64,000 nucleotides of DNA from positions 2,356,001 to 2,420,000 of the forward strand of contig NZ_CP012371.1 in the NCBI RefSeq assembly GCF_000619905.2, read 5' to 3'. This DNA comes from Nitrosospira briensis C-128 (GTDB lineage: Bacteria > Pseudomonadota > Gammaproteobacteria > Burkholderiales > Nitrosomonadaceae). The notes under the pieces were generated by a model. The model searched no databases, was not told where the DNA came from, and saw only the letters and a list, made by a program, of their open reading frames with translations. Made by a program: the position numbers and the translations under genes. Position 1 is the stretch's first letter; every line of letters begins with the position of its first letter. Below, one piece after another: positions 26,923 to 35,891 of this stretch.

Positions 26923-28692
26923 ATGGACTTGCCAGAATTCCTGCGCGAAACGCAGACCTCCGTGCGGTCGCAAATGAGAGAGGGCGCGCTCTATGAAGAA
27001 TTGGTGTTCGCCGGGATAGTGATGGAGCACATGTCGGAGATCGGTATGACGTTCGAGCCGGTCGAATGCCATTTCGAGGGCAAGGTAGGCAACGCAAATC
27101 TGAGACTCAGCGGCTATTCCGTCTCCGATGAGAGTGACCAGCTTGATTTGTTCGTCAGCCTTTACGAAGGCGTCGATGTTCCGACGCCCGTTCCCGACTC
27201 GGAAACCAAGACCGCGGTGGAGCAGTGCCTACGCTTTCTGACACTTTGTGCGGAAGGCAAGATGGCGCCGAAGCTCGATCCTTCGAGCGACGTACGCTCG
27301 CTGGCGGAAACGCTGCAAGGCATCTACAACGACTTGGAGCAAATCCGTGTCTATGTCATCACTGACAAGGTCGCCAAGTCCAAGAGCTTCAAGACACGGG
27401 ACATCGGCGGCAAGGCAGTGCGCCTCGAAGTCATGGACATCGAGCGGCTTCATCGGCATTGGTCCGAGGGCAAGCCGCGCGACGAAGTAGTCGTCGATTT
27501 CAACGAGGTCTCCGGCGCTCCCTTGCCCTGCGTCTTTGTGCCTGGCGAAAGCGACGATTACGACTACGCGCTGACAGCCATACCCGGCGAGGCGCTGCGG
27601 CTGCTCTACGAGAAGTTCGGTGCGCGGCTTTTGGAAGCCAACGTCCGCTCCTTTCTTAGCGTCAAGGGCAAGGGAATTAATGCCGGCATTCAAACCACCT
27701 TGCGATCGGCGCCTGAGCGATTCATGGCCTACAATAATGGAATCGTGATCGTGGCCGACGAAATGCGTCTGGGTAAACCAGGAGATGGCTCGGTGGGGAT
27801 CGCGTGGCTCAAGGGACTGCAAATCGTCAATGGTGGCCAGACGACCGCATCTATGTACTTCACCAAGAAGAAGTTCCCTGAAGTGGACTTGGGACCGGTC
27901 AGGGTGCCCGCCAAGATCATCGTCATGCGAGTGCAGGACTCAGCCAAAGAGGAAGCGCTGGTTTCGGACATCTCGCGCTTCGCCAATACGCAAAACGCGA
28001 TTAAGCAATCTGATTTGTCGGCAAACAAGCCCTTCCACGTAGATGTGGAAAAACTGTCGTTGACCGTTTATTGTCCCGATGGAGTCAGCGGATGGTTTTA
28101 TGAACGGGCATCGGGCAGCTACAGCACCATGCTTGCCCGTGAAGGAACGACACCCGCAAAGCTGCGTAAACTCAAAGATGCAATGCCTCCGGCGAGGAAG
28201 ATCACGAAGACGGACTTGGCGAAGTATATCAACGCATGGGATCGTAGACCGGACTTGGTAAGCCTGGGCTCGCAAAAGAACTTCGAACGCTTCATGGCTA
28301 CGCTGTCGACCCCTGACGGAGAAACAGCAATGTTCCCGGATGTAACTTGGTATAAGGCGATGATCGCCAAGGCGATTATCTTCAAGGGGACTCAGAAAAT
28401 TGTCCGGCCAATGTTTCAAGCATTCCAGGCGAACATTGCCGCCTATGTCGTGGCCGTGCTCGCCGACAAGCTTGGCGAGCGAATTGAATTCGACCGGATT
28501 TGGTCGCGGCAGGCTCTCTCCCCGGAATTCTGCGCGCAGATTGCTCGTTGGGCAAAAGAGGTCAGCAATGTCCTGCACCAGACGGCCGGAGGCCGAATGG
28601 TATCGGAATGGGCGAAGAAGCCGGAATGCCGTGACTCTGTCCTTGGGGCATCCTTCACAATGCCGGCCGACGATCTCCCCGAGCTGTTCTAA
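26923..28692 (+). CDS. AIPR-family protein (abortive infection phage resistance)
   Basis: A 589-residue protein with the AIPR signatures ERFMAYNNGIVIVADEM (about residues 266-282) and LQIVNGGQTTASMYF (299-313), then VSDISRFANTQNAIKQSDL (about 346-364). AIPR proteins were named from an abortive-infection locus and occur widely in defence islands; the biochemical activity is poorly defined. It starts 3 bases after the PD-(D/E)XK gene and ends 11 bases before vsr, so it belongs to the same transcription unit. Confidence 0.87.
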   Translation: MDLPEFLRETQTSVRSQMREGALYEELVFAGIVMEHMSEIGMTFEPVECHFEGKVGNANLRLSGYSVSDESDQLDLFVSLYEGVDVPTPVPDSETKTAVEQCLRFLTLCAEGKMAPKLDPSSDVRSLAETLQGIYNDLEQIRVYVITDKVAKSKSFKTRDIGGKAVRLEVMDIERLHRHWSEGKPRDEVVVDFNEVSGAPLPCVFVPGESDDYDYALTAIPGEALRLLYEKFGARLLEANVRSFLSVKGKGINAGIQTTLRSAPERFMAYNNGIVIVADEMRLGKPGDGSVGIAWLKGLQIVNGGQTTASMYFTKKKFPEVDLGPVRVPAKIIVMRVQDSAKEEALVSDISRFANTQNAIKQSDLSANKPFHVDVEKLSLTVYCPDGVSGWFYERASGSYSTMLAREGTTPAKLRKLKDAMPPARKITKTDLAKYINAWDRRPDLVSLGSQKNFERFMATLSTPDGETAMFPDVTWYKAMIAKAIIFKGTQKIVRPMFQAFQANIAAYVVAVLADKLGERIEFDRIWSRQALSPEFCAQIARWAKEVSNVLHQTAGGRMVSEWAKKPECRDSVLGASFTMPADDLPELF

Positions 28693-28703
28693 GGAGAATA
28701 TTC

Positions 28704-29168
28704 TTGGTGGACGTTGTCGACAAAGAGACCCGGCGACGCATGATGTCCGGCATCCGAGCGAAGAACACGAAGCCGGAAATGCTCGTGCGGAAAATTCTGT
28801 TCGCTGCAAGCTACCGTTTCAGGTTGCACAGGCGCGACCTTCCAGGTGTGCCCGACGTGGTTCTGCCGGGTCACAAAGTTGCGATTTTCGTTCATGGGTG
28901 CTTCTGGCACCGCCACGCGGGTTGTGTTTTCGCCACATCGCCCACGACTAACACAGCGTTCTGGCATGCCAAATTGAGCGGCAATGTCGAGCGTGACACA
29001 CGGGCTATCGAAGCACTCAAGGAAGCGGGATGGCGCGTGCTGGTTGTGTGGGAATGTGCCACCAAAGGCAAGTCGACCGAGGCTGTCACGGATCTCGCCC
29101 AATCTTTGTCCGAATGGATTGAGGGCGATGCGCCCTTCGGCGAAATCCCGGAACTTCTCCCCCATTAG
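28704..29168 (+). CDS. vsr: Very short patch repair endonuclease Vsr
   Basis: A 154-residue mismatch endonuclease that nicks 5' of the T in T:G mismatches produced by deamination of 5-methylcytosine. RRRMMSGIRAKNTKPEMLVRK opens the family fold. PDVVLPGHKVAIFVHGCFWHRH holds Asp51 and His69, the same numbers as the E. coli catalytic residues. The start is TTG 28704, seven bases after AAGGAG; GTG 28707 is an alternative. It is the last gene of the sigma-GHKL-Z1 operon but logically serves the convergent cytosine methyltransferase at 30365-31366. Confidence 0.95.
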   Translation: MVDVVDKETRRRMMSGIRAKNTKPEMLVRKILFAASYRFRLHRRDLPGVPDVVLPGHKVAIFVHGCFWHRHAGCVFATSPTTNTAFWHAKLSGNVERDTRAIEALKEAGWRVLVVWECATKGKSTEAVTDLAQSLSEWIEGDAPFGEIPELLPH

Positions 29169-29210
29169 GGTGTGAGGACAAGGCGGCGGGCATTCGCGAG
29201 CATGCTGTCG

Positions 29211-30368
29211 CTAGATCCGTTGCAGCCAGAGCTTGATGTTCTCGAGGCTGCCGAACCTCTCCCTGAGCTTCACGGACATGTCTCTTGCCGATATGACGAC
29301 GACCGGATGGGTGTCGTCCACGAGCTCCATGTATGCCTGCGAATCAAGATAGGAAGTCGTGACCAAGATGCCAAACTGACGATGTCTCAGGCGCGATATC
29401 AGTCTGGACAGAGGCTTGATTCCTACCCCCACATCCGGGCCGTAGCACTTGGCCTCCATCGCGAATTCCACATCGATCGCGCCAGCCCCATATCCTATGC
29501 GATAGGTGCCCAAGGCGTCCCTTCCACCATCTCTCCATGGCCGCGTCAACTCCCAGTGTTGAATTGCCGGCATGAAAAACCGAGCCAACTCCATAGCGCA
29601 CCGCTCGAATGCGTATGGATCTTCCTTGTAATGCTCGTAGACCGTCCTCACGTACGCGGCCAGTTCGGGGGTGTCGGGAATCTGCTGCCGCTTTGAGCGC
29701 ACAGCGTTTACGGAAACGGACTTGAGTGGCGTGTACTTCCTGCCGCAGACCCAGTCGAGCCATGCCTTCGGCACATGGAGCGAGGACACTGCGTTACCGT
29801 TCCGGATATCCTTAATCCATGCCCTGGAGACGACCGGGATATCGAGTATGGTGAACGTCGCCTTGTAGTTCTGAAATCGAACACCATCCTCTGTCGTCCG
29901 CCATATGGCCACGAGGTCATCGTCTGCACCCATGCCTGTCGCGCTAGGTACCGCGAGTCCGAGAAACCGGACGTCTCGATATGTGCCCGTATTGCCGAAA
30001 AGAAGGATCGGAGGAAAGGAAGAGCTCTGCTGGCATTGGTGAGCTTCGTCGAAAAGATTCCGGAGCATCAGGTTCCCTTGCCGCGGCGTCGCGTGAAGAT
30101 CCCCGGGCCCGCGCTTGTCTCCGTAGTAGACAAAGATCCCATTCTCACGGTCGAGCGCGTCAGGCCAGTTCACATCCGAAAAACTGGTTTTCAGGACAAG
30201 GAGCCTGAGAGTCGCCACCGCCGGCCGTTTCCCGAGGTGCCGAAACCCAGCTCCGTTATCTACGCCAAGCAACTTTGGCAGCGGATCGTCGGAAGAGTTG
30301 CCGCTCCGGGAGCCGCCGTACACCTCATCCACACAAAGATCCGCCGAGTCCAAATCCTTTTCAATCAT
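29211..30368 (-). CDS. Restriction endonuclease with Mrr-like catalytic domain
   Basis: A 385-residue protein. The C-terminal catalytic domain shows a PD-(D/E)XK core: WRDGGRDALGTYRIG (Asp at about 283) and VEFAMEAKCYG (ExK at about 300), followed by RLRHRQFGILVTTSYLDSQAY and HPVVVISARDM, typical of Mrr-type endonucleases. The N-terminal domain (FLGLAVPSATGMGADDDLVA, TFTILDIPVVSRAWI) is probably the DNA-reading part. I start it at ATG 30368, which overlaps the methyltransferase stop (ATGA), and not at 30473, which would run 109 bases into that gene. It forms a two-gene type II-like restriction-modification unit with the methyltransferase. Confidence 0.82.
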   Translation of the reverse strand: MIEKDLDSADLCVDEVYGGSRSGNSSDDPLPKLLGVDNGAGFRHLGKRPAVATLRLLVLKTSFSDVNWPDALDRENGIFVYYGDKRGPGDLHATPRQGNLMLRNLFDEAHQCQQSSSFPPILLFGNTGTYRDVRFLGLAVPSATGMGADDDLVAIWRTTEDGVRFQNYKATFTILDIPVVSRAWIKDIRNGNAVSSLHVPKAWLDWVCGRKYTPLKSVSVNAVRSKRQQIPDTPELAAYVRTVYEHYKEDPYAFERCAMELARFFMPAIQHWELTRPWRDGGRDALGTYRIGYGAGAIDVEFAMEAKCYGPDVGVGIKPLSRLISRLRHRQFGILVTTSYLDSQAYMELVDDTHPVVVISARDMSVKLRERFGSLENIKLWLQRI

Positions 30369-31366
30369 CGAGTCGGCCTTGTCGCATCCCCCTTCCTCGG
30401 GGATGTTGTCTGAGCCACGCTGATCCACTTGAAGATGGCAGCCATGACCTCCGAGCAAACGCCATTTCCGCAAAGCTTGACCTTTTCGCGGCGGCTACCA
30501 TGAGGTAACACATGTTCGTCGCCCCCGCCCATCGCCTTGAGCAATTCGTTGGGTTGAAGCATCCTCAAGTAGGGCTCGCGCTTTCGCCAGGTTACAAGCC
30601 CGAACCGATCTACGGTGGTCACGGTGCGCAGTGGAACGTCCAGCGTTTGCCAGCCGCCAGCGTAGTCTGATCCGTAATAGACGATGATGAATGGGACATT
30701 CCGGCCCGATGCGGCGATAGCCCGGTCTGCCCGTTCCAGTGTGGCCTTCGCTCTTCCCGGCTTGCGTAGTGGACTGGACGGATACGGAGTCTCCCAATCG
30801 ATAATATCGTTGGCCGTCAGGGGCCGATCGCTTCCGAATGCCAATAGCTGTTCCCGCGAAACTTTTGAACCTTGCTTGTCACAGACAAGAAACATGCGCT
30901 TCCGCGCTTGGGCGGCCCCAAAATCGGCAGCATTGAGGAAAAGATCACTGACCGTATAGCCCAGCCCCTCAATCGTCGCGACGAGTTCGTTGTGTCGGTC
31001 CCACTTTTTCATCCGGTTGACGTTCTCGACAATGACCCATCGAGGGTGCATCGACTCCACCCACGGAACAATGCCAATCGCAGTTTCACGACTGCTTTCC
31101 AACCCTGGCTTGGCGCCGCGTGCAATTGAGTGCGAGGTGCACTCGGGAGACGTCACGAGCACGTCCGGACGATACCGTCGACCCAGTGCGGCGGCATCGA
31201 CGTTTTCAATGAAATCAGTGATTACATCCGCCGACGGAAAGTTGGCCTCGTAAGTCTTAGTGGCCAAATCCCACGCATCCAATCCCAATAGTGGAACGCC
31301 TCCTCCTTGAACCGCCCCCCTGGCCCCGAATCCGCCTCCACAAAACAAATCCACGAAAGTTGCCAT
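30365..31366 (-). CDS. DNA (cytosine-5) methyltransferase
   Basis: A 333-residue m5C methyltransferase. Motif I is FVDLFCGGGFGARGA, motif IV has the catalytic Cys76 in TSPECTSHS (PEC instead of the common PCQ), motif VI is WVIVENVNRM and motif VIII is AAQARKRMF. The target-recognition region is compact, and motifs IX/X are LRMLQPNELLKAMG and KLCGNGVCSEVM. It methylates cytosine at an unknown site, protecting host DNA from the endonuclease encoded just downstream. Convergent with vsr. Confidence 0.93.
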   Translation of the reverse strand: MATFVDLFCGGGFGARGAVQGGGVPLLGLDAWDLATKTYEANFPSADVITDFIENVDAAALGRRYRPDVLVTSPECTSHSIARGAKPGLESSRETAIGIVPWVESMHPRWVIVENVNRMKKWDRHNELVATIEGLGYTVSDLFLNAADFGAAQARKRMFLVCDKQGSKVSREQLLAFGSDRPLTANDIIDWETPYPSSPLRKPGRAKATLERADRAIAASGRNVPFIIVYYGSDYAGGWQTLDVPLRTVTTVDRFGLVTWRKREPYLRMLQPNELLKAMGGGDEHVLPHGSRREKVKLCGNGVCSEVMAAIFKWISVAQTTSPRKGDATRPTR

Positions 31367-32159
31367 TTTTATTTCAGTCAGCGCCGGCGCAGCTGCGCGG
31401 CTTTCCTATCAGTCGGAAGTGTCCGAAGCATCCAGAGAGCGAAGCTTCTGTCTCAGGTGACCGGAGACTACCAGGTTCGCACACATTCCGCTAGGTCTAC
31501 GATCCATGTGTTGCTATGTGCTCTTCACGTAATTCGAAAGGTCTTGCGACTGATCGGTTGATGTTTCTGGACTCGAGGCGCTGATGAATGAAACCGAGTT
31601 GGCAGAAGACCACTGGCTGCTTGCATATGAAGCAAATATCCAAATATCAAGTGATGGCTACCAAACGTAGATACTAAAGATTTTGTAGCTGCCCATAAAG
31701 AATTTGGCCAATAAAAGCCGCTAGAATATCATTCTACGACGTCACTGCGAGTTTCGATATAGATGTTAAGTCTGCAGATGCCGAATATCAGTATCTCCAG
31801 TGCTGATTTCGGGGTATCGAGGTAATAATCATGGTAACAAACGTGGTAACTTGTTTGAAGCTGTGAGTCAAACATTGCAGTGATGCGGGTTTCAAGCTTA
31901 GATATGAATGTCGCCCTCGCAACTTGCAATGTGCTGCGATCCACCGGTTGTAGGACGGTAAATCATTGCCCCCTTCTTCGCGAATACCTGAGTTAAACCT
32001 TCTCTGCCGCTCCCACCTGTAATTTCTTACAGCTGTTTTTATCTGCAATTCTCGTGCCTAATGAATAATTGCCGCCTAAAGAAGGTCGTCGGCCAGGTAT
32101 TCTCAATTTATCGATGGCTGGGCTTCCAGCGCTTCGTCTGGGCTCAAGGGAACTCATCA
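31367..32159. other. Long non-coding stretch at the right side of the island
   Basis: About 790 bases, visibly AT-richer than the island genes. The short open frames (for example around 31300-31560 and 31730-32050) lack ribosome sites and recognisable products. It holds the promoter of the leftward methyltransferase gene and, near its right end, the palindrome at 32015-32034. No copy of the tRNA-Ser 3' end and no integrase remnant was seen, so the island's right border is undefined. Confidence 0.5.
32015..32034. promoter_or_regulatory. Palindromic motif, copy 1 (ACCTGTA-N6-TACAGCT)
   Basis: ACCTGTA (32015-32021), ATTTCT, TACAGCT (32028-32034). It differs from the other two copies at one half-site base. 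Lies 125 bases before the glycosyltransferase start. The same 7-6-7 architecture recurs at 34736 and 46117, so it is probably a binding site for a dimeric regulator. Confidence 0.65.
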
Positions 32160-33389
32160 ATGCGCGTATGTTTCATTTCTCATTCCGCCGGGCGGTATGG
32201 TGCGGAATTGGCTTTGCTCGAACTGCTGCAGGGACTTCTTCATTCAGGTATCGAGGTCCTGGTACTGGTTCCCAAGAAGGGGCCGCTTCTGGACGAGCTT
32301 GACCGCCTGAACATTGAATGGCGAATCGTCGGTTATCCTGTCTGGATGTCTCGCCCAAGGGCGCTTCCATATCGTGTGATGCGCCTCCTGAAAACAGCAT
32401 TCATGAGTATCCGGGTGGCCCAGGTAATTAAAAATTGGAATGCGGATGTTGTCTACACCAATACGGTGGTAACCGGGGTCGGCGCGTTCGCCGCCCGACT
32501 TCTACGCCTGCCGCACGTTTGGCACTCGCACGAGTCCCTGCGTCATAATCCCAGCCAGGAATTCGATCTGGGCGAACCTGCTGTCTCGTATCTCATGGAT
32601 CGTTTGTCCGATGCAATTATTGTCACTTCCCAATCTGTTGGGAATGATTACAAACATCTCCGTAATATGGACAAGATTCGCGTAATTTACCAGTCGGTTA
32701 CCCCATGTCTCGATACCGGGAATTCAACCGGCATGGTCAAGGATCGAATATTCTTCCAGTGCGTTATTATCGGCTCATTGCATCGGTGGAAAGGCCAGCA
32801 TCAGGCCATCTCTGCGCTTGCGGAGTTGGCCGGCAAGAACATCAATGTTCATTTGTTGCTGGTGGGGGACGATGGAAAACGCTACCGCGCGGAACTGGTG
32901 CAGCAGGCAATGACCCTCGGTGTCACGCAACGGATAAAATTTTACGGCTATGCGGAAGATCCGATGCCCCTCATACGTAACGCCGATGTCGTGCTTGTGT
33001 GTTCCCGATGGGAGGCCTTCGGCCGGGTGGCTGTGGAAGCGATGCTTGCGGGAAAGCCCGTCATAGGAAGCGCCAGGGGGGCAACAGCCGAGATTATTCA
33101 GCACGGCAAGACGGGTCTTCTCTATGAATGGGAAAATGTAAAAGAGCTGGCTGAACGAGTACAGTTCCTGCACGATAACCCGAAGGCGAGCCTCAGCATG
33201 GGGCGCGCTGCCCAACAATGGGCAGAGAACAGGTTTACACAGGAACGATATGCGCGGGAGGTTCTTGAGATACTGTCAGAGGTGGCTTCAAACCGCTCTG
33301 GCGCCAAAGTCACGCGTTTGCCGCAGAATAAAATTCCGGATTCCGTAGCGGAGACAAAAATCCAGTCAGGCACATCCGGTCGGGATTGA
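32160..33389 (+). CDS. Glycosyltransferase, family 4
   Basis: A 409-residue GT-B fold enzyme. The N-terminal acceptor domain starts MRVCFISHSAGRYGAELALL. The C-terminal domain has the nucleotide-sugar motifs IGSLHRWKGQHQAI, LLLVGDDGKRY, and CSRWEAFGRVAVEAMLAGKP followed by GATAEIIQHGKTGLLY (the E-x7-E signature of GT4). I chose ATG 32160, which has AAGGG ten bases upstream, over ATG 32061, which has no ribosome site. It is probably involved in surface polysaccharide or glycan synthesis; donor and acceptor are unknown. Confidence 0.88.
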   Translation: MRVCFISHSAGRYGAELALLELLQGLLHSGIEVLVLVPKKGPLLDELDRLNIEWRIVGYPVWMSRPRALPYRVMRLLKTAFMSIRVAQVIKNWNADVVYTNTVVTGVGAFAARLLRLPHVWHSHESLRHNPSQEFDLGEPAVSYLMDRLSDAIIVTSQSVGNDYKHLRNMDKIRVIYQSVTPCLDTGNSTGMVKDRIFFQCVIIGSLHRWKGQHQAISALAELAGKNINVHLLLVGDDGKRYRAELVQQAMTLGVTQRIKFYGYAEDPMPLIRNADVVLVCSRWEAFGRVAVEAMLAGKPVIGSARGATAEIIQHGKTGLLYEWENVKELAERVQFLHDNPKASLSMGRAAQQWAENRFTQERYAREVLEILSEVASNRSGAKVTRLPQNKIPDSVAETKIQSGTSGRD

Positions 33390-33418
33390 TCCCAAACATG
33401 GAAAACAGTCGGGCAGGA

Positions 33419-34612
33419 TTATTTATACCCTGGCCCGCTTGAAAATGAATATTTAATTGACGAAAGATGTTTTTTAACGAGTGCCCGGTATGGTTTCGGC
33501 AATAAACGCTTATATTGTTTGGCCATAGCGTCTGTCACCCATGCCCAGAAGCGGTAGCGCAACATTAAATATAAGAAGTTCTCTGGAAGGTGCCGCCAGA
33601 CCTGATGATGGTTCAAGATCAAATCGCCCAGGCTTATTCTTAAAGGATGCGATAGCAGGATCTGTTCCGGGTAGCCGGGGTTAACAGGATAAGGGGACTT
33701 AAGGATTTCCTGCGTGGAAAAATAGCTATTAATCGCTTTGGCTGGATCATCGCCGAAGTAGCGCGAGTGATTGATCCACAAATTCGGTCTCATATCGGCC
33801 TCGAAAAAATATAGCTTTTGATCCAGATCGGACCGGATGGAACTGATGTTTACGAAACCGTCGGCGCCCAATGCCCTCCCCAATAACCTGAGATCCTCAA
33901 AAACCTTTTCGTCCAATTGAGAAAGTTGTACATACCGCCTGACTGAGGTGGGTCCGAATTTGTATTTATATTTTTCCGGTATCGAGCAGGCAAAATGAAT
34001 AAGCCTGCCATTTTGATAAAAAGCCTCGATGGACACCTCGACGCCTTTTATCTTCTTTTGCACCAGGACGGGATAGGTCTTTATGTTGGTTATCAAATTC
34101 CCGAACTCGTCATCGCGTGAACTTTCAAATACCCCCACGCCGCCCGAAGATGAATCGAGCTTGATAACGACGGGATGGCCTAATTCTCTTACAGCATTTT
34201 TCAGTTCATGTTCATCATTGGCGATGCGGAAATCGGGCGTAAGCAGTCCACTTCTTTTAAAAGCCTGGGACAAGCCGATTTTAGAAAAGATATGAGCAAA
34301 GTGCTTATCCGACGAAACCGGAAGCAACGCTAGTTTTTCTTTATTGGACAGGTTGGAATTTAATATTTTTCCTAATGTGGGATCATCTGCGATAACAACT
34401 AATGTGTATTCTTTTTTTATCTTTTCCGAGGCAATTTTCACGAGATCATCTTTTTCCACAAGGAAATAATCTCGTATTGATCTATTTTTTTTAAAAAAAG
34501 CATTGGTCGAAATCACATCCACGGTAAACCCAGTCCGTGTCAATAAACCAAGCGCCGTCATCATCAGTTCGGGCCAGTATCCGCCAATTAAAAGTACCTC
34601 GAGCTTATGCAT
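33419..34612 (-). CDS. ATP-grasp domain protein
   Basis: A roughly 397-residue protein with an ATP-grasp fold: an N-terminal Rossmann-like part (LEVLLIGGYWPELMMTALGL), the phosphate-loop region LGHPVVIKLDSSSGGVGVFE, VLVQKKIKGVEVSIEAFY, and a metal-binding end FEADMRPNLWINHSRYFGDD. Such enzymes join a carboxylate to an amine or thiol through an acyl-phosphate; the substrate is not predictable. ATG 34612 (MHKLEVLL) is the likely start; the frame is open to 34696. It converges with the glycosyltransferase, so they are not one operon. Confidence 0.75.
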   Translation of the reverse strand: MHKLEVLLIGGYWPELMMTALGLLTRTGFTVDVISTNAFFKKNRSIRDYFLVEKDDLVKIASEKIKKEYTLVVIADDPTLGKILNSNLSNKEKLALLPVSSDKHFAHIFSKIGLSQAFKRSGLLTPDFRIANDEHELKNAVRELGHPVVIKLDSSSGGVGVFESSRDDEFGNLITNIKTYPVLVQKKIKGVEVSIEAFYQNGRLIHFACSIPEKYKYKFGPTSVRRYVQLSQLDEKVFEDLRLLGRALGADGFVNISSIRSDLDQKLYFFEADMRPNLWINHSRYFGDDPAKAINSYFSTQEILKSPYPVNPGYPEQILLSHPLRISLGDLILNHHQVWRHLPENFLYLMLRYRFWAWVTDAMAKQYKRLLPKPYRALVKKHLSSIKYSFSSGPGYK

Positions 34613-35024
34613 TTTTGCTACCAATTGCGTGTAAGGGAGTGGGACTAGATCAAGCTCTCGGTATCCGGGCGTCCAAAAGCAAATGGGGAACATCAAGGCT
34701 GGCTGGCGATTCTAATCTTTCATTTGGCCCTGACAAGCTGTATGTTCCTACAGCTATTTTTTTAAGCCCTGTTCTCAAGTAAAAAATGCGCCTGCATCTG
34801 GGCTTCAAGAAGGCTCAACAATTCACAATATCGGAGTAAGAGATGGCGGTAACTCAAACTGTAGTATTGATGCCTGCGGCACACCGATGTTTGAACCTGC
34901 TCGTTCCATTCTGCCTACCTGGATTCAGGTTGAAGCGAAAACCCTTGCGGCGATCGGTATTAGAGATTGATATTTGAATTTCTATCGCTATCATGAATTA
35001 GCGACACCAGATAAGGAGATAATG
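34613..35024. other. Intergenic region with a palindrome and a possible gene remnant
   Basis: About 410 bases. It holds the palindrome at 34736-34755. From about 34779 to 34973 one plus-strand frame is open without a start codon and reads protein-like (including DGGNSNCSIDACGTPMFEP and ILPTWIQVEAKTLAAIGIRD, then TGA). This could be the tail of a decayed gene, but I do not recognise it. Confidence 0.35.
34736..34755. promoter_or_regulatory. Palindromic motif, copy 2 (AGCTGTA-N6-TACAGCT)
   Basis: AGCTGTA (34736-34742), TGTTCC, TACAGCT (34749-34755), a perfect 7-bp inverted repeat with 6-base spacer. Lies between the leftward ATP-grasp gene and the rightward small gene at 35025. Confidence 0.7.
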
Positions 35025-35225
35025 ATGCGCGAATACAAGATCACATTTCATCCGATCGACCCATCCGAGGCCCCGGCCGGTCCAATCACTGTTATGGCAC
35101 AATGGCTGGATGAAGCAATCGACCTGGCGGCAGAAAGACTCAAGGTTGACTATCCCGACCGGTCGCACGATCTTAACGATTACAAGCCTCGTCCGCACGC
35201 AACATGGCGCGAGCTTCTCGAATAG
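35025..35225 (+). CDS. Small hypothetical protein
   Basis: A 66-residue soluble protein, MREYKITFHPIDPSEAP and on to WRELLE. AGGAG at 35014-35018 sits six bases before ATG 35025 (a second ATG lies three bases earlier). It contains a short helix rich in Ala/Glu (AQWLDEAIDLAAERLK). No family recognised. The good ribosome site and normal composition argue that it is real. Confidence 0.6.
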   Translation: MREYKITFHPIDPSEAPAGPITVMAQWLDEAIDLAAERLKVDYPDRSHDLNDYKPRPHATWRELLE

Positions 35226-35383
35226 TATGATCGGTGGGAAAGCTGTTATTGGTTCAATGAGTTGATTGAGCGACCGCCAGCAAAATGAGCGTCGGCCTAG
35301 GGAAGCCGAACGCCATGAGCGGGACTATGACCGGGAGCGCCAGTAGGGTCATGAATCGGATATTAAATTCTGAAAGGAGAAAT

Positions 35384-35686
35384 ATGAAGCGTGTCGCAGT
35401 TGTTTTGGGGGTGGTTTCTTTGTTCGCGGGTTGTGCTAGCTCACCCGAGTATGAGCAGACTTCAAAGAAATTAAATGATGGGATGCACTATTTCATCAAG
35501 ACTAATTATAAACCTTGCCAAATAAGCCGGGATTGGGCAATCAGAACATTGACGAACCGTGCTAACAAAATTTGTAAATCACAATACATACTCATCAATG
35601 AGCAAACGCCTGTTATTTTGCAACCAGAAGCGGAATCTGGAACCAGGGAGCTTTTATGGGAAATAAAATGTAACGATGCTACTTGA
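35384..35686 (+). CDS. Small lipoprotein of unknown function
   Basis: A 100-residue protein with a short lipoprotein signal (MKRVAVVLGVVSLFAGCASS, lipobox LFAG-C at residue 18) and three further cysteines in the mature part, probably forming periplasmic disulfides. AAAGGAGAAAT precedes the ATG, which decides this start over the upstream ATG at 35285. No family recognised. Confidence 0.7.
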   Translation: MKRVAVVLGVVSLFAGCASSPEYEQTSKKLNDGMHYFIKTNYKPCQISRDWAIRTLTNRANKICKSQYILINEQTPVILQPEAESGTRELLWEIKCNDAT

Positions 35687-35891
35687 TGCTTAACTTGTCG
35701 CGCCTTGGCAATTGAACTATCGGGTTTCAGCGTTGGTACTCATGGTTAGCTGGATGTCTTGGTCCGAATATAAAAAGTCCGATAGCGGAGTGGTAGGATA
35801 ATGTAACGAAGCCTCCAGATGCAGCTGAAGCGCAGCCAATCGGGAAGGCTTCAGCTTCCCGTAATCGTCATTTTCCTCATCTGGAGAATCA

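Noticed and set aside
27940-28809. 289-codon minus-strand frame opposite the AIPR gene
   Set aside because: No ribosome site or recognised family; overlaps the AIPR and vsr coding sequences.
31729-32048. Short minus-strand frames in the gap right of the island
   Set aside because: No ribosome sites, no recognisable domains and AT-rich composition; treated as non-coding.
31367-32159. Search for a duplicated tRNA-Ser 3' end (attR)
   Set aside because: No copy of the T-loop/acceptor sequence found by eye, so no attachment site is claimed.
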